DNA from: Vigna angularis
Taxonomy: Eukaryota > Streptophyta > Magnoliopsida > Fabales > Fabaceae
Direction of reading: 5' to 3'
Assembly (NCBI RefSeq): GCF_016808095.1
Contig: NC_068974.1
Span: forward strand, 19,226,325 to 19,290,324
DNA: 64,000 nt
The notes beneath the pieces were generated by a model, which worked only from the letters and a program-made list of their open reading frames with translations, was not told where the DNA came from and made no database searches. A program made the translations under genes and the position numbers. This document shows, piece after piece, positions 32,211 through 42,194 of the stretch (positions are counted from its first letter, which is position 1; each line of letters starts with the position of its first letter).

Positions 32211-32768
32211 TTAAATCACTGGGTTGCCTCCGACTAAGCGCTCTTTTAACGTCACTAGCTTGACCCAATAAAGCTCATGTTCTTTCTTCTTTTTCTTCTT
32301 TCTACTGAACTTCTTCAGAAATTTGATCAAACCAGGAACCTGTTGCAATGTCTCAATCGTAGGAACTTTAATCTCCAATTTCTTGAAGATGTGCATAAAG
32401 CGCTCAAATTCCTTCTTCCTATGATACTTCATTGGATGGGGACGAGGTTTTTCATATGATTCTTTCTTTTTTTCTCTCGTCCTCTTTTTCTTTTCTCTCA
32501 CTTTCTTTTTCTTCACACAAATTTTCTCTTCTTCTTTCTCTTTTCTCTCTTCTTTTTCGAACTCAACTTTTTCAACATTTACACTCACTAGCACTTGCCA
32601 CTCTTCCCTGGGGTTAACCTCAGTATTAGCCCGAAAATTCGTGTCAGGCCTTTCTTCCAACTGCTTGGTAATCTGCCCCATTTGAATCTTCAAGTTCTTA
32701 ATAGCAGCTTCAGCGCTCTTTTGAGAAGATTCAGTTTGCTGTATAAATTGCTGAAGAGTTTCTTCCAT
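32211..32768 (-). CDS. gag linker with very basic C-terminus (copy C)
   Basis: 185 codons. It starts MEETLQQFIQQTESSQKS, a coiled-coil segment shared with copies B and D, then a Lys/Glu-rich run, then KFLKKFSRKKKKKKEHELYW. The protease-like domain expected here is missing: the segment ERFMHIFKKLEIKVPTIETL continues instead and runs into non-coding sequence. A deletion product; expression doubtful. Confidence 0.55.
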   Translation of the reverse strand: MEETLQQFIQQTESSQKSAEAAIKNLKIQMGQITKQLEERPDTNFRANTEVNPREEWQVLVSVNVEKVEFEKEERKEKEEEKICVKKKKVREKKKRTREKKKESYEKPRPHPMKYHRKKEFERFMHIFKKLEIKVPTIETLQQVPGLIKFLKKFSRKKKKKKEHELYWVKLVTLKERLVGGNPVI

Positions 32769-33023
32769 CCTTATTGATCTTTCATTAAGTATAGAAATCT
32801 GTTTCCATAAGGTTGGTTTTTGCTGTTGCTTGTTAAATTGCCCAATTTGTCCAGCTGGCCCACTTTGTCCTTGACCAATACTTGAGTGTGGTTTTCACCC
32901 TTGATTGAAATTCTCCTGACTGTATGGAAATTGGTATGCCATGAAGTTAACATCCTCTAAAGCTTCTGCTAGAAGGGCGCATTGACCATTGATATGATCA
33001 CCTCCACATAATTCACACAACTG

Positions 33024-33638
33024 TTATTGAACCTGTGCAACAGTCTTTAACTCTTGTGGCAGTTGTGCAAGTGTTTTTGTGAGAGTCTCTAGTTGTTTTA
33101 TTAGTATTTTGTTCTGTGCTAGCAAGGCGTCATGAGATTGCAACTGTAGAACTCCTATTTGTTGAATAGGAGCTCGTCTTTCACTATTTAGTTTGTTATC
33201 ACTAGTAGCCATGTTTTCAATTATTTCTGTGGCTTCCTCTGGAGTCTTCCATTTGATATTGCCTCCAGTTGATGCATCAAGCATCATCATGGTTTGTGAA
33301 CCAAGACCTCCAAGGAAGATTAGGACTACTTCTCCTTCGTCAAATCCATGCGTGGGAGTCTTTCTTAATAGGCTTTTGTACCTGTTCCATGCGTGACCTA
33401 GTGTTTCCTCCATGCCTTGTCTAAATGAAGAGATCTCTTGCTTCCCTTTGTTGATTTTAAAGCTTTGTTGCTGCCATTGTTGTTGTGGTTGGTTCTCAAA
33501 TTGTCCGGCAGCTTGCCAAAATTGGCTTTGATCCATGCTTGAGTGAGGTTCCCACCAGTGGTTGAGATTATTTTGGTAGAATTGAGTGTCCATATAGTTA
33601 AATTCTTGACCAAATTGCATTCTGCAGACATTAGACAC
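33024..33638 (-). CDS. Rearranged gag of copy C
   Basis: 204 codons. The N-terminal half of the gag core is replaced by a Gln/Trp-rich stretch (YQNNLNHWWEPHSSMDQSQFW, then QPQQQWQQQSF) resembling the spacer that normally follows the zinc knuckle. From INKGKQEISSFRQGMEETL onward it is standard gag core and coiled coil to a stop at 33024. So A, B and C each have a different alteration of the gag core, but all keep the SSFRQG..E.LG.AW block, truncated in B to FKQGMEESLG. Confidence 0.6.
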   Translation of the reverse strand: MSNVCRMQFGQEFNYMDTQFYQNNLNHWWEPHSSMDQSQFWQAAGQFENQPQQQWQQQSFKINKGKQEISSFRQGMEETLGHAWNRYKSLLRKTPTHGFDEGEVVLIFLGGLGSQTMMMLDASTGGNIKWKTPEEATEIIENMATSDNKLNSERRAPIQQIGVLQLQSHDALLAQNKILIKQLETLTKTLAQLPQELKTVAQVQ

Positions 33639-33905
33639 AAAACCCTAAAAACAATTGTTAGCACAAAAAGATATAAAAGAAGATATAAGATCAGAGATAA
33701 GAAGATAAAATAAAAACAGAAAATAGAAAAATAAAAACAGAAAAATAAAATAAAATAAAATAAAATAATAACCAAAAAATAAAATAAAATAAAATAAAAT
33801 AAAAACTGAAAATTATAAACAGAAAATACAAATTCGAAATTAAAAATTCAAAAACAAGTCAAAGATAATCAATAATCAAACAAATAAACTAGTTAAACCA
33901 CGAGT

Positions 33906-33922
33906 CCCCGGCAACGGCGCCA
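33906..33922 (-). other. Primer-binding site of copy C (tRNA-Asp)
   Basis: On the plus strand CCCCGGCAACGGCGCCA, identical to the tRNA-Asp(GTC) 3' end including CCA. Confidence 0.9.
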
Positions 33923-33928
33923 AAAACT

Positions 33929-35086
33929 TGATGACAAATTTATGAACACCGAAAACAGCACCACAAACTTGTTTAACAATCGGCAAGTGTGACCGAATCG
34001 TATCAAGTAATAAAACTAGGTAAGACCAAGTATCGTTTTCCCAAAGGACTCACGACCTAGTTAGTTATCTAATTTGTTGATTATTTAAGACTTGTGAACG
34101 ATTGATTGTAGGTTTTTTTATGCAAAAGAGAGTAATTAAACATGTATGCATGAATTTGATCAATGGCAAAAAGAGTAAAACAAACACGTAATGAATGATA
34201 TGGATGAGTATGTTGTTGGGGTTATCAATTTCATCTTATCCACTCTCATATACTTTAGGAATTCATCAATCTTTTCATCAATGTTAATGCCACTCTCTAA
34301 ATTACCTTGTCAAGAAGGCCTATCCTTAATTACGAGTTCATACAATTCCTAGCATTCCTAGTAATTAGTTCTGAAGTGCAGGAGCTTAAAGGCAACCAAT
34401 ATGCTATTGGGAGAAATTCCCCGGATCTAGACTTCCCCGTACGTTCCCATATCGACAAAATCAATAGTCATGACAATGAATGAGTTAAATAATGCAAGCT
34501 TTAGTTCACCATATTCATGGTGAATCTAGACGAACAATAATGAAAGAATGAAAGATAAAACCCTAGAAAGGTAGAGAGGTAGCCTGAGCATCCAAGATCT
34601 TCATTCAAAGGGGTGGAAAAGAGAGTGTTTGCTTCGTCCCAGCCAAAGATACAAACCCTAGGAACACCTAAAGCTTATATATTGTTCGTAAAATTACAGA
34701 AAATTAGGCCCAAGCCCAAAATAGTGCCGCTCAGCGGTAAGTGCGTGAGTTGGTTTCCTCTCCTCAGCGGCCTTTGCACCCCTCAACGGAGCCAACGTGG
34801 GTTTCTGAGTGCCGCTCAGCGGTAAACTGCCGCTGAGCGGTGGTTGCGGCTTCTCCTTTTGCACTTTTTAATATCTTTTCTGATTTCATTCCTATCCTTC
34901 TTCACTTCTTTCACCAAATTCACCTTAAAACCTGCATAAAAAACTGAAATCAAGCATAAACCTGTCCAGCTCTCTTATTTCTAAAAATATAGCCAAAAGC
35001 ATGATTTCAAGCTAGTTTCTAAGTGTTAAAGGTTGCTTTTAGTATCAAATTTAAGCATGAAAATAACAGTTTTTCAATTGTTATCA
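33929..35086 (-). repeat. 5' LTR of copy C
   Basis: 1158 bp, shorter than its partner by one deletion of about 128 bp near 34500 (between GCAAGCTTTA and GTTCACC). The termini are intact. Confidence 0.92.
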
Positions 35087-35091
35087 ATGAC

Positions 35092-35280
35092 TGGATGAAA
35101 GAACAACTCCAACTTGGTACACTTGTGAGATTCAAAAACAAGTTGTGGGTTGTGAAAGGCTATAAAGAAAAGGAGATGATAGAGATAGAGTCTCCATATT
35201 CTAGAAGAGTCAAAACAGTACACCGGAAGCAATTGAGGAGTTGGTGGGATACGGACATCAACATTGAAGAAGGAACTTGA
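35092..35280 (+). pseudogene. Coding tail of copy B
   Basis: WMKEQLQLGTLVRFKNKLW and SRRVKTVHRKQLRSW, then a stop at 35280. It continues the protease frame across copy C (ATGAC duplication, codons N-D-W). The same tail exists in A and D. Its position just before the 3' non-coding region suggests the former end of pol, i.e. the integrase C-terminus. Confidence 0.65.
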
Positions 35281-35299
35281 ACTTTATTTGGTCAAGCTA

Positions 35300-35590
35300 A
35301 TGACGTTAAAAGAGCGCTTACTGGGAGGCAACCCAGTGATTTAAGAACTTTTAATTTTTGTTTTGGTGATGTAATTTTGAACTATTGGGTATTTTTGTTA
35401 TAAGTTTGTTACAAGGTTTACATCTACTGATGGATGTTAGGCGGAAGAGTATCTACTAAAGGATACTATGTTTGTATATATCTACTGATGGGTGTTGGTA
35501 AGAAAGTTTTGCACCTACTGATGGGTGTTGGTGGATTTTGGGTCAGGCTTGTGACGTTAAACAAGCGCTACATGGGAGGCAACCCAGTTG
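35300..35590 (+). other. Stem-loop module of copy B
   Basis: Hairpins at 35321-35336 (CTGGG/CCCAG), 35420-35437 (ACATC/GATGT, loop TACTGATG), 35449-35466 (GTATC/GATAC, loop TACTAAAG), a decayed one at 35478-35495, 35511-35528 (CACC/GGTG, loop TACTGATG) and a closing TGGG/CCCA at about 35573. Relative to copy A the first TACTGATG stem shows G-C changed to A-T. Confidence 0.7.
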
Positions 35591-37243
35591 ATTGATTTTT
35601 CTGTATTTTTTGTTTTGATCCTGCTTTAGTTGTATAATAGGGTTGTGCATGAGTGATCTGAGAATTTTATTGCAGGGAGCCAATGAGGGGTATGTTTAGG
35701 ACGCATTTAGGTTAAGCTAAGGAGAAGGAGAGCAGTTCCCGTAAGTGCCGCTGAGCGGAAAACTACCGCTGAGTTGTAGTGTCGCAAACTAGGCTTAGGT
35801 TACCCCTTAGCGGAACCCGAGCTCATTAGGGTATTTTTATACCCTGAGCTGCGCATTAGTTTCTCTTTTCATACTCTTCTTTGCACACACACTCCTACAT
35901 ACTTTTTCAAAGGATCTCTACAACCTTTTTCCTCATCCCTCTTGAGAAAATATTCCTTTCACTCACTTTCTCACTAGTTTTCCATCTAAGTTTGGGGTTG
36001 GGAGGGAGCATCATGGGGCTGAGTTTTTCAAAGCACTAAAGCAGGATTTGTTTTATTTATTTGTGTTTTTGTTTAGGGTTTGATGTACTCAATTGGAAAC
36101 TTTATCTGTTATGATGGTTTGCTTATGATTGTGAATGTTTGATAAGTAATGCTTGATGATGCTTTGATATGGATTGATGTTGAGATGTGCACATTACATG
36201 CTTATACAGGTGGTTCACAAGCTTTGTGAACAAATGCAAGTTATTATGATTGTGATTGTGATATTAAGCAGGATGTGTATGTCAAATGTGAATGAGCTTA
36301 TATGTGAGGTTTTGAGCTCCAGAATTTTGTGATTGAGTGCTATTACTTTGGAAGCATGAATAACTTTGCCCAGGTTTTATATGATTGAATCAATTGCTTG
36401 TTTGCATTATATGATCAAGGCCGTTTGTTGGAAACCCTTATATTAGCCAAATTGCATGAAATAAGCCACAAAAGAGAACACTATGTGTTCTATCATTTGA
36501 ACCCTTAGCCTTGAACATAAATTTAAAACCCTTGTTGAAAACTTTACCTTGAGTTAAGTAGAAAATATTTTGTGGTATTGACAAATGTTCAAGTTTGGGG
36601 TTGTTGGAAAATAGAAAGGGAATTTGAAAGCATTGAGTTAAGAGCTAAGAATTAAGTATGTGAAAAGCAAAAGAAAAAGAGAAAAAGAAAAGAAAAGAAA
36701 AAGCAAAGCTCAATGCAAAGGAAAGTTGGGAAAGTAAGAATGATTGTGTTTATATGATTCTCTTAACTCAAGAGTTTTGTAATCTAGAAAAACCAATTTT
36801 CTTGTTACCCCAGCCACATTATAATCCATTGAAAAGTCCTTGTGATGATGCATGCGTGTGAATTTATTTGATTGTGGTTAAATGAAAGGCAAAGTCAATT
36901 CATGTGACACTGTGATAGTAGAGTGAATGAGTGATTACCTCTTATACACTTGTGTTTGAGTGAAACACTTTACCTAGTGAGGAAATATTCCATGAGCACA
37001 TGAACATCCATGCTTAGTTGATTGATCATTCATGAAAAATAGCATTTGTTGGATATTAAGTGATTTTGTGAACACCCAAAGCATGTGCATGTCTTGATTG
37101 AAATCTTTTTCATGAGTTTGATTGAAGTTTTTACTTATCTTGAAAAGAGGATTTTGAATGGAGTAAACCACTGTACAGATTGGTAGAAGAATGAGTTACA
37201 TCTTATTTGCTTGAGCACAAGCAAAGTTCTAAGTTTGGGGTTG
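35591..37243 (+). other. 3' non-coding region of copy B
   Basis: ORF2 is missing: the sequence passes from a GCTGAGCGG pair (35745) and an internal polypurine copy (AAGTTTGGGGTTGGGAG at about 35989) straight to the segment that follows ORF2 in copy A. A third copy (AAGTTTGGGGTTGTTGG) lies at about 36592. The functional tract AAGTTTGGGGTTG is at 37231-37243, adjacent to the LTR. Confidence 0.6.
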
Positions 37244-38546
37244 TGATAACAGTTGAAAAACTGTTATTTTCATGCTTAAATTTGATACTAAAAGCAACCT
37301 TGAACACTTAGAAACTAGCTTGAAATCATGCTTTTGGTCATATTTTTAGAAATAAGAGAGCTGGACAGGTTTATGCTTGATTTCAGTGTTTTATGCAGGT
37401 TTTAAGGTGAATTTGGTGAAAGAAGTGAAGAAGGATACAAATGGAATCAGAAAAGACATCAAAAAGTGCAAAAGGAGAAGCCGCAACTACTGCTCAACGG
37501 CAGTTTACCGTTGAGCGGCACTCAGAAACTCACGTTGGCTCTGCTGAGGGGTGAAAAGGCTGCTGAGGGGAGGAAACCAACTCACGCAATTACCGCTGAG
37601 CGGTAGTTTACCATTGAGCGACATTATTTTGGACTTGGGCCTAGTTTTCTGTATTATTACGAACAGTATATAAGCTTTAGGTGTTCTAGGGTTTGTATCT
37701 TTGGCTGGGACGAAGCAAACACTCTCTTTTCCACCCCTTTGAAGGAAGATCTTGGATGCTCAGGCTACCTTTTCACCTTTCTAGGGTTTTATCTTCCATA
37801 CTTTCATTATTGTTCATCTAGATTCACCATGAATATGGTGAACTAAACCTTGTATTATTGTTGGGGAATCAATGTAGTCTTGTGAAACTCTCATATATGG
37901 AATTTGTTTTAACATCTTACTTTAAGACTTATGCTTTCTTTCATCATTAGTTAGGGTTTTTCCTCTTCGCTTAATGCTTGCTTTGTTTAACTCATTCATC
38001 GCTATGATTATTGATTTTGTCGATATGGGAACGTACGGGGAGATCTAGATCCGGGGAATTTCTCCCAATAGCATATTGGTTGCCTTTAAGCTCCTGCACT
38101 TCAGAACTAATTACTAGGAATGCTAGGAATTGTATGAACTCGTAATTAAGGATAGGCCTTCTTGATAAGGTAATTTAGAGAGTGGCATTAACATTGATGA
38201 AAAGATTGATGAATTCCTAAAGTATAGGAGAGTGGATAAGATGAAATTGATAACCCCAACAACATACTCATCCATATCATTCATTACGTGTTTGTTTTAC
38301 TCTCTTTGCCATTGATCAAATTCATGCATACATGTTTAATTACTGTCTTTTGCATTAAAAACCTACAATCAATCGTTCACAAGTCTTAAATAATCAACAA
38401 ATTAGATAACTAACTAGGCCGTGAGTCCTTTGGGAAAATGATACTTGGTCTTACCTAGTTTTATTACTTGATACGATTCGGTCACACTTGCCAATTGTTA
38501 AACAAGTTTGTGGCGCCGTTTTCGGTGTTCATAAAATTTGTCATCA
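37244..38546 (+). repeat. 3' LTR of copy B
   Basis: 1303 bp, TGATAACAGTT to ATTTGTCATCA, TATA box TATATAAG at 37667-37674, followed by ATGAG and the continuation of copy A ORF2. Confidence 0.92.
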
Positions 38547-38551
38547 ATGAG

Positions 38552-39399
38552 CAGTGCCAGATTTCTCTATGTATGGAGGAAGGCACTAATTTTGATGATG
38601 TGGAGAGTGTTCTATGTGTACCTAGAGGACATTTCCAAAGAAATAGAAGTGGTGCAGTGGTGAATATTAGGAGGACTGATTTGAATCCTCTTACAAAGTA
38701 TTGGATGGCATTCTCTCATGGCAACATTCAGTCGTGCTCTCATGTTTTAGACATCACTCTTAGCAGGGCACTTCTCCTCTACTGTGTGATCAAAAATATG
38801 AACATCAACATTGGACAAGTGATAGCTAATGAAATACAGATGTGTGCTAACACGATGAATAGCAAGGCACCTTTAGGACATCCTTCTTTGATCACACACC
38901 TGTGTAAGATAGTTGGGGTAGATACTTCTGCTCCACCATTTGAGAGGCCGAGGAAAGTTATTGATGAGGCATATTACAGGCAATATTGTGGAGGTGAGGA
39001 GGCAACCCAGCCAGTTCCACCACGTCGTCCTCGTAGAGAGAGAGGACCAACACAGAGTCAGGCATCTGTAGAGACTCATGAGGCAGAGCCTTTCCAGATG
39101 AGGGACATGTACATGTCTCTTATAGGTGCACAGTTGCAGTCCATCCACAGAGGGTAGGTAGCCACTGCTGAGATGATTGTGGGGTTGTATGACACACCCC
39201 CAGCACACAGGTGAACTATGGATGAGTTCCATAATGTGGTAGCTTGGCCAGAGGAGCAGGCTTAAGGCAGCAAAGCTGGAGCAGCTAAAGCTTCAGCTAT
39301 GGAGGAGGATGAAGATGAAGATGATGATGATGATGATGCATTTGAGGATGTTGAAGATGATGAAGAAGAGGAGGATACAGATGACAGCACAAGCTGATG
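38552..39399 (+). pseudogene. Copy A ORF2, 3' part
   Basis: It continues in phase from 22704. QCQISLCMEEGTNFDDVESVL, LNPLTKYWMAFSHGNIQSC, ALLLYCVIKNMNINIGQVI and LITHLCKIVGVDTSAP are typical of the 'putative plant transposon protein' of Athila-type elements. A first stop falls at 39157; further stops at about 39210 and 39263 precede an extremely acidic C-terminus (EEDEDEDDDDDDAFEDVEDD) ending near 39399. The wide conservation of this ORF in the lineage suggests a role, but none is known. Confidence 0.7.
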
Positions 39400-40658
39400 A
39401 GGAGCTGAGATAACATTTACTGATGGATGCTATTAGCACTAGAGCAAGATTTGTTTTATCTTCTGTTTTGTTTTAAACTTATTTGCTTCTGTTAGTAGAA
39501 TAGGGGTTGATGAACTCAATTGGAAACTCTAACTGTTATGATGGTTTGATTTTGACTCATTGCATGATAAGTATTGCTTGATGATGTTTGGATATTGATT
39601 GATGTTGAGATGGTTCACACTATATGCTTATACAGGTGGTTCACAAGCTTTGTGAACAAATGCATGATGTTGTGATTTGTGATTATAATGCTAAGCAGGA
39701 TGTTGTGTATGTGGAATGTGAATGAGATTATATGTGAGGTTTTAAGCTCCAGAGTTTTTAGTGATTGAATACTATTACTTTGAAAGCATGAATGACTTTG
39801 CCTAGGTTTGCTATGATTGAATAAATTACTTGTTTGCATCATATGATCAAGGTCATTTGTTGGTAACCCTTTTTGTTAGCCAAATGCAAGATTTTAGCCC
39901 ACAAGAAGAGAGCACTATGTGTTCTATCCTTTGAACCCTTAGCCTTGAACATGATTTGAAAACCCCTTTTCGATAAGCTTTACCTTGAGTTAAGTAGAAA
40001 ATATTCTGTGGTATTGATAAATGTTCAAGTTTGGGGTTGTTGGAAAATAGAAAGGGAAAATAAAAAGCATTGAGCCAAAAGTTAAGCATGTGAAAAGCAA
40101 AAGAAAAAGAAAAGAAAAGCTTAATGCAAAAGAAAGTTGGGAATAATTAAGAATGGTTGTGTTTAGATGATTCTCTTAACTCAAGGATTTTGTGATCCAG
40201 AAAAACCAATTGTTCTTGTTAGCCCAGCCACATTATAAGCCATTGAAAAGTCCTTGTGATGATGCTTACTTGTGAATGCATTTGATTGTGGTTAAATGAA
40301 AGGCAAAGTCTATTCATGTGACATTGTGATAGTAGAGTGAATGAGTGAATACCTCTTATACACTTGTGTGTTTGAGTGAAACACTTTATCCTAGTGAGGA
40401 AGATTCCATGAGCACATAAGAACATCCATACTTAGTTGATTGATCATTCATGAAAAATAGCATTTGTTGGAGATTATGTGATTGTGTGAAATCTAAAGCA
40501 TGTGCACATCTTGATTGAAGTCTTTGCAAAAGGCTTAATTGAGTGGAAGATTGAGTTACATTATATTTCTGAATATGGTGAACCATTATATTGATTGGTG
40601 GAAGATTGAGTTACATCTTGTTTGCTTGAGGACAAGCAAAGTTCTAAGTTTGGGGTTG
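39400..40658 (+). other. 3' non-coding region of copy A
   Basis: No gene. Collinear with 36040-37243 of copy B and, inverted, with 30315-31500 of copy C. It holds a polypurine copy near 40029 and the functional tract AAGTTTGGGGTTG at 40646-40658. Confidence 0.65.
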
Positions 40659-41996
40659 TGATAACAGTTGAAAAACTGTTACTTTTATGCTTAAAATTGA
40701 TACCAAAAGCAACCTTTAAGACTTAGAAACTAGCTTGGAATCATGCTTTTGCTTATATTTTTGGAAATAAGAGAGTTGGACAGGTTTATGCTTGATTTCC
40801 TTGTTTTATGAATAGGATGATTTTGATGAAAGAAGTGAAGTAGGACAAAGATGGAATCATAAAAGAACTCAAAAAGTGCAAAAGAAGAGAAGCCGTGAGT
40901 ACCGCTTAACGCCATTTTCCGCTGAGCGACACTTCTGAAGACTCGTTGGCATCGCTGAGGGGTAAAAATGCAGCCGAGGGGAAGAATTGAGTACGTGCTA
41001 GTGCCGCTGAGCGGTATTTATCGCTGAGCACCATTCTTATGGGCTTGGGCCTAATTTTCTGTATTTTTTAGAATAATATATAAGCTTTAGGACGTCCTAG
41101 GGTTTGTATCTTTGGCAGAGAACGAAGCAAACACACACCTCTCAACCCTTGGAGGAAGATTTTGTATGCTAAGGCTACCTACTCAACTTTCTAGGGTTCT
41201 ATCCTTCACTCTTTCATTATTTTTCATCTAGTTTCACCATGAATATGGTGAATTAAACTTGTATTGTTGTTGGGGAATCAATGTAATCTTTTGAAGCTCT
41301 CATATATGGAATTTGTGTTTAAACATCTTATTTGAGATACATGCTTTCTTTCATCAATAGTTAGGGTTTTTCCTCTTTGCTCAAAGCATGCATTGTTTAA
41401 CTCATTCGATGTCATGATTATTGGTTTTGTCGATATGGACACATACGAGGAAATCTAGATCCGGGAAAACTCTCCCAAATATAAACCTAGACATAGGAGT
41501 ATGATGGTTGGTTGCCTTTAAGCTTCTGTTCATTATAATGCATGATTAATTGCTAGGGAGACAAGACATTGTAAACTAGTGATTATGATTAGGCTTTCTT
41601 CGCCGAGACATCGAGTTTAAGGTAATTTAAAGAGTGGCATTAACATTGATGAAAAGAATGATGAATTCCTAAATATATGAGAGTGGATAAGATGAAATTG
41701 ATAAACCCCAACAACATACTCATCCATATAATTCGTTCCAAGTGTTTTGTTCTTCTTTTCCATTGATCAAATTCATGCATACATGTTTACTTTTTGTATT
41801 TTGCATTAGAAACCCCAAAGTAATTGTTTTTACAAGTCTTAAATAATCAAACAATCATATAACTAACTAGGGCGTGAGTCCTTTGGGAGAACGATACTTG
41901 GTCTTACCAAGTTTATTACTTGATACGATTCGGTCACACTTGCCGAGGTTTAAAAGGTTTTTGGCACCGTTTTCGGTGTTAAAAATATTGTCATCA
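40659..41996 (+). repeat. 3' LTR of copy A
   Basis: 1338 bp, TGATAACAGTT to AATATTGTCATCA, followed by GTCCC. It serves as the empty-site reference for CACTA-1 (AACCTAGACATAGGAG at about 41480). Confidence 0.93.
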
Positions 41997-42001
41997 GTCC
42001 C

Positions 42002-42194
42002 CCAAGCCCAAGCAAGCTCTTTCTTGAAAGAGGTGCGCATGTACTATTATGAGTTTAAGAGAGGTCGCTCACGTTGTGTTAGGGAGTCTATTTTTGATGC
42101 GCTAGTCTTCATTCCTTTCTATACCAAGCAGCATACTCTAGGAGTTCTATTTGGAATTGTTCCCTAAACTGAGCAAAAAATGCTAGGAAAAAAA
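42002..42194. other. Sequence right of copy A
   Basis: It continues the sequence interrupted at 8060. A 97-codon frame overlaps the LTR boundary and has no recognisable domain. No gene called. Confidence 0.3.

Larger units (their letters stand above)
29029..35086 (-). mobile_element. Copy C: minus-strand non-autonomous Athila-type element inserted in copy B
   Basis: 6058 bp with both LTRs and a perfect target duplication ATGAC (29024-29028, 35087-35091). On the minus strand: 5' LTR (35086-33929), perfect tRNA-Asp primer site, rearranged gag, linker, 3' non-coding region with stem-loops, polypurine tract, 3' LTR (30314-29029). The protease-like domain, pol and ORF2 are all missing. The LTRs differ by roughly 3 percent by eye, so C is younger than A, as its nesting requires. 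Confidence 0.93.
22705..38546 (+). mobile_element. Copy B: non-autonomous Athila-type element inserted in ORF2 of copy A
   Basis: Both LTRs are present, with flanking pentamers GTGAG (22700-22704) and ATGAG (38547-38551), a target duplication with one change. After subtracting the Pack-MULE, the solo LTR and copy C it is about 7.1 kb. Order: 5' LTR, perfect tRNA-Asp primer site, gag, linker, protease-like domain, tail, stem-loop module, 3' region without ORF2, polypurine tract, 3' LTR. The reading frame of A ORF2 is continuous across the insertion. The LTRs belong to a subfamily (AACACTTAGAAACTAGCTTG) shared with the solo LTR and copy C but not with A. Confidence 0.92.
8061..41996 (+). mobile_element. 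Copy A: non-autonomous Athila-type Ty3 element carrying nested insertions
   Basis: Both LTRs and a perfect 5-bp target duplication GTCCC (8056-8060 and 41997-42001) define it. After removing the CACTA element, element E, copy B and their target duplications, about 8.8 kb remains, including the MITE at 21712-22087. Order: 5' LTR, primer site (tRNA-Asp type, two mismatches), truncated gag fused to a K/E-rich linker, protease-like domain, short tail, stem-loop module, ORF2 of the 'putative plant transposon protein' type, 3' non-coding region, polypurine tract AAGTTTGGGGTTG, 3' LTR. No reverse transcriptase, RNase H or integrase core was found. By eye the two LTRs differ at roughly 5 percent over the first 250 bases, so A is older than C. 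Confidence 0.93.

Noticed and set aside
8061..41996. A complete autonomous Athila element with reverse transcriptase
   Set aside because: All internal segments were read for YMDD/YVDD, RNase H and integrase HHCC/DDE motifs; none was found outside the Copia and the 61440-61870 fragment.
41874..42167. 97-codon frame spanning the right border of copy A
   Set aside because: It begins in the LTR and crosses the target duplication; no domain recognised.
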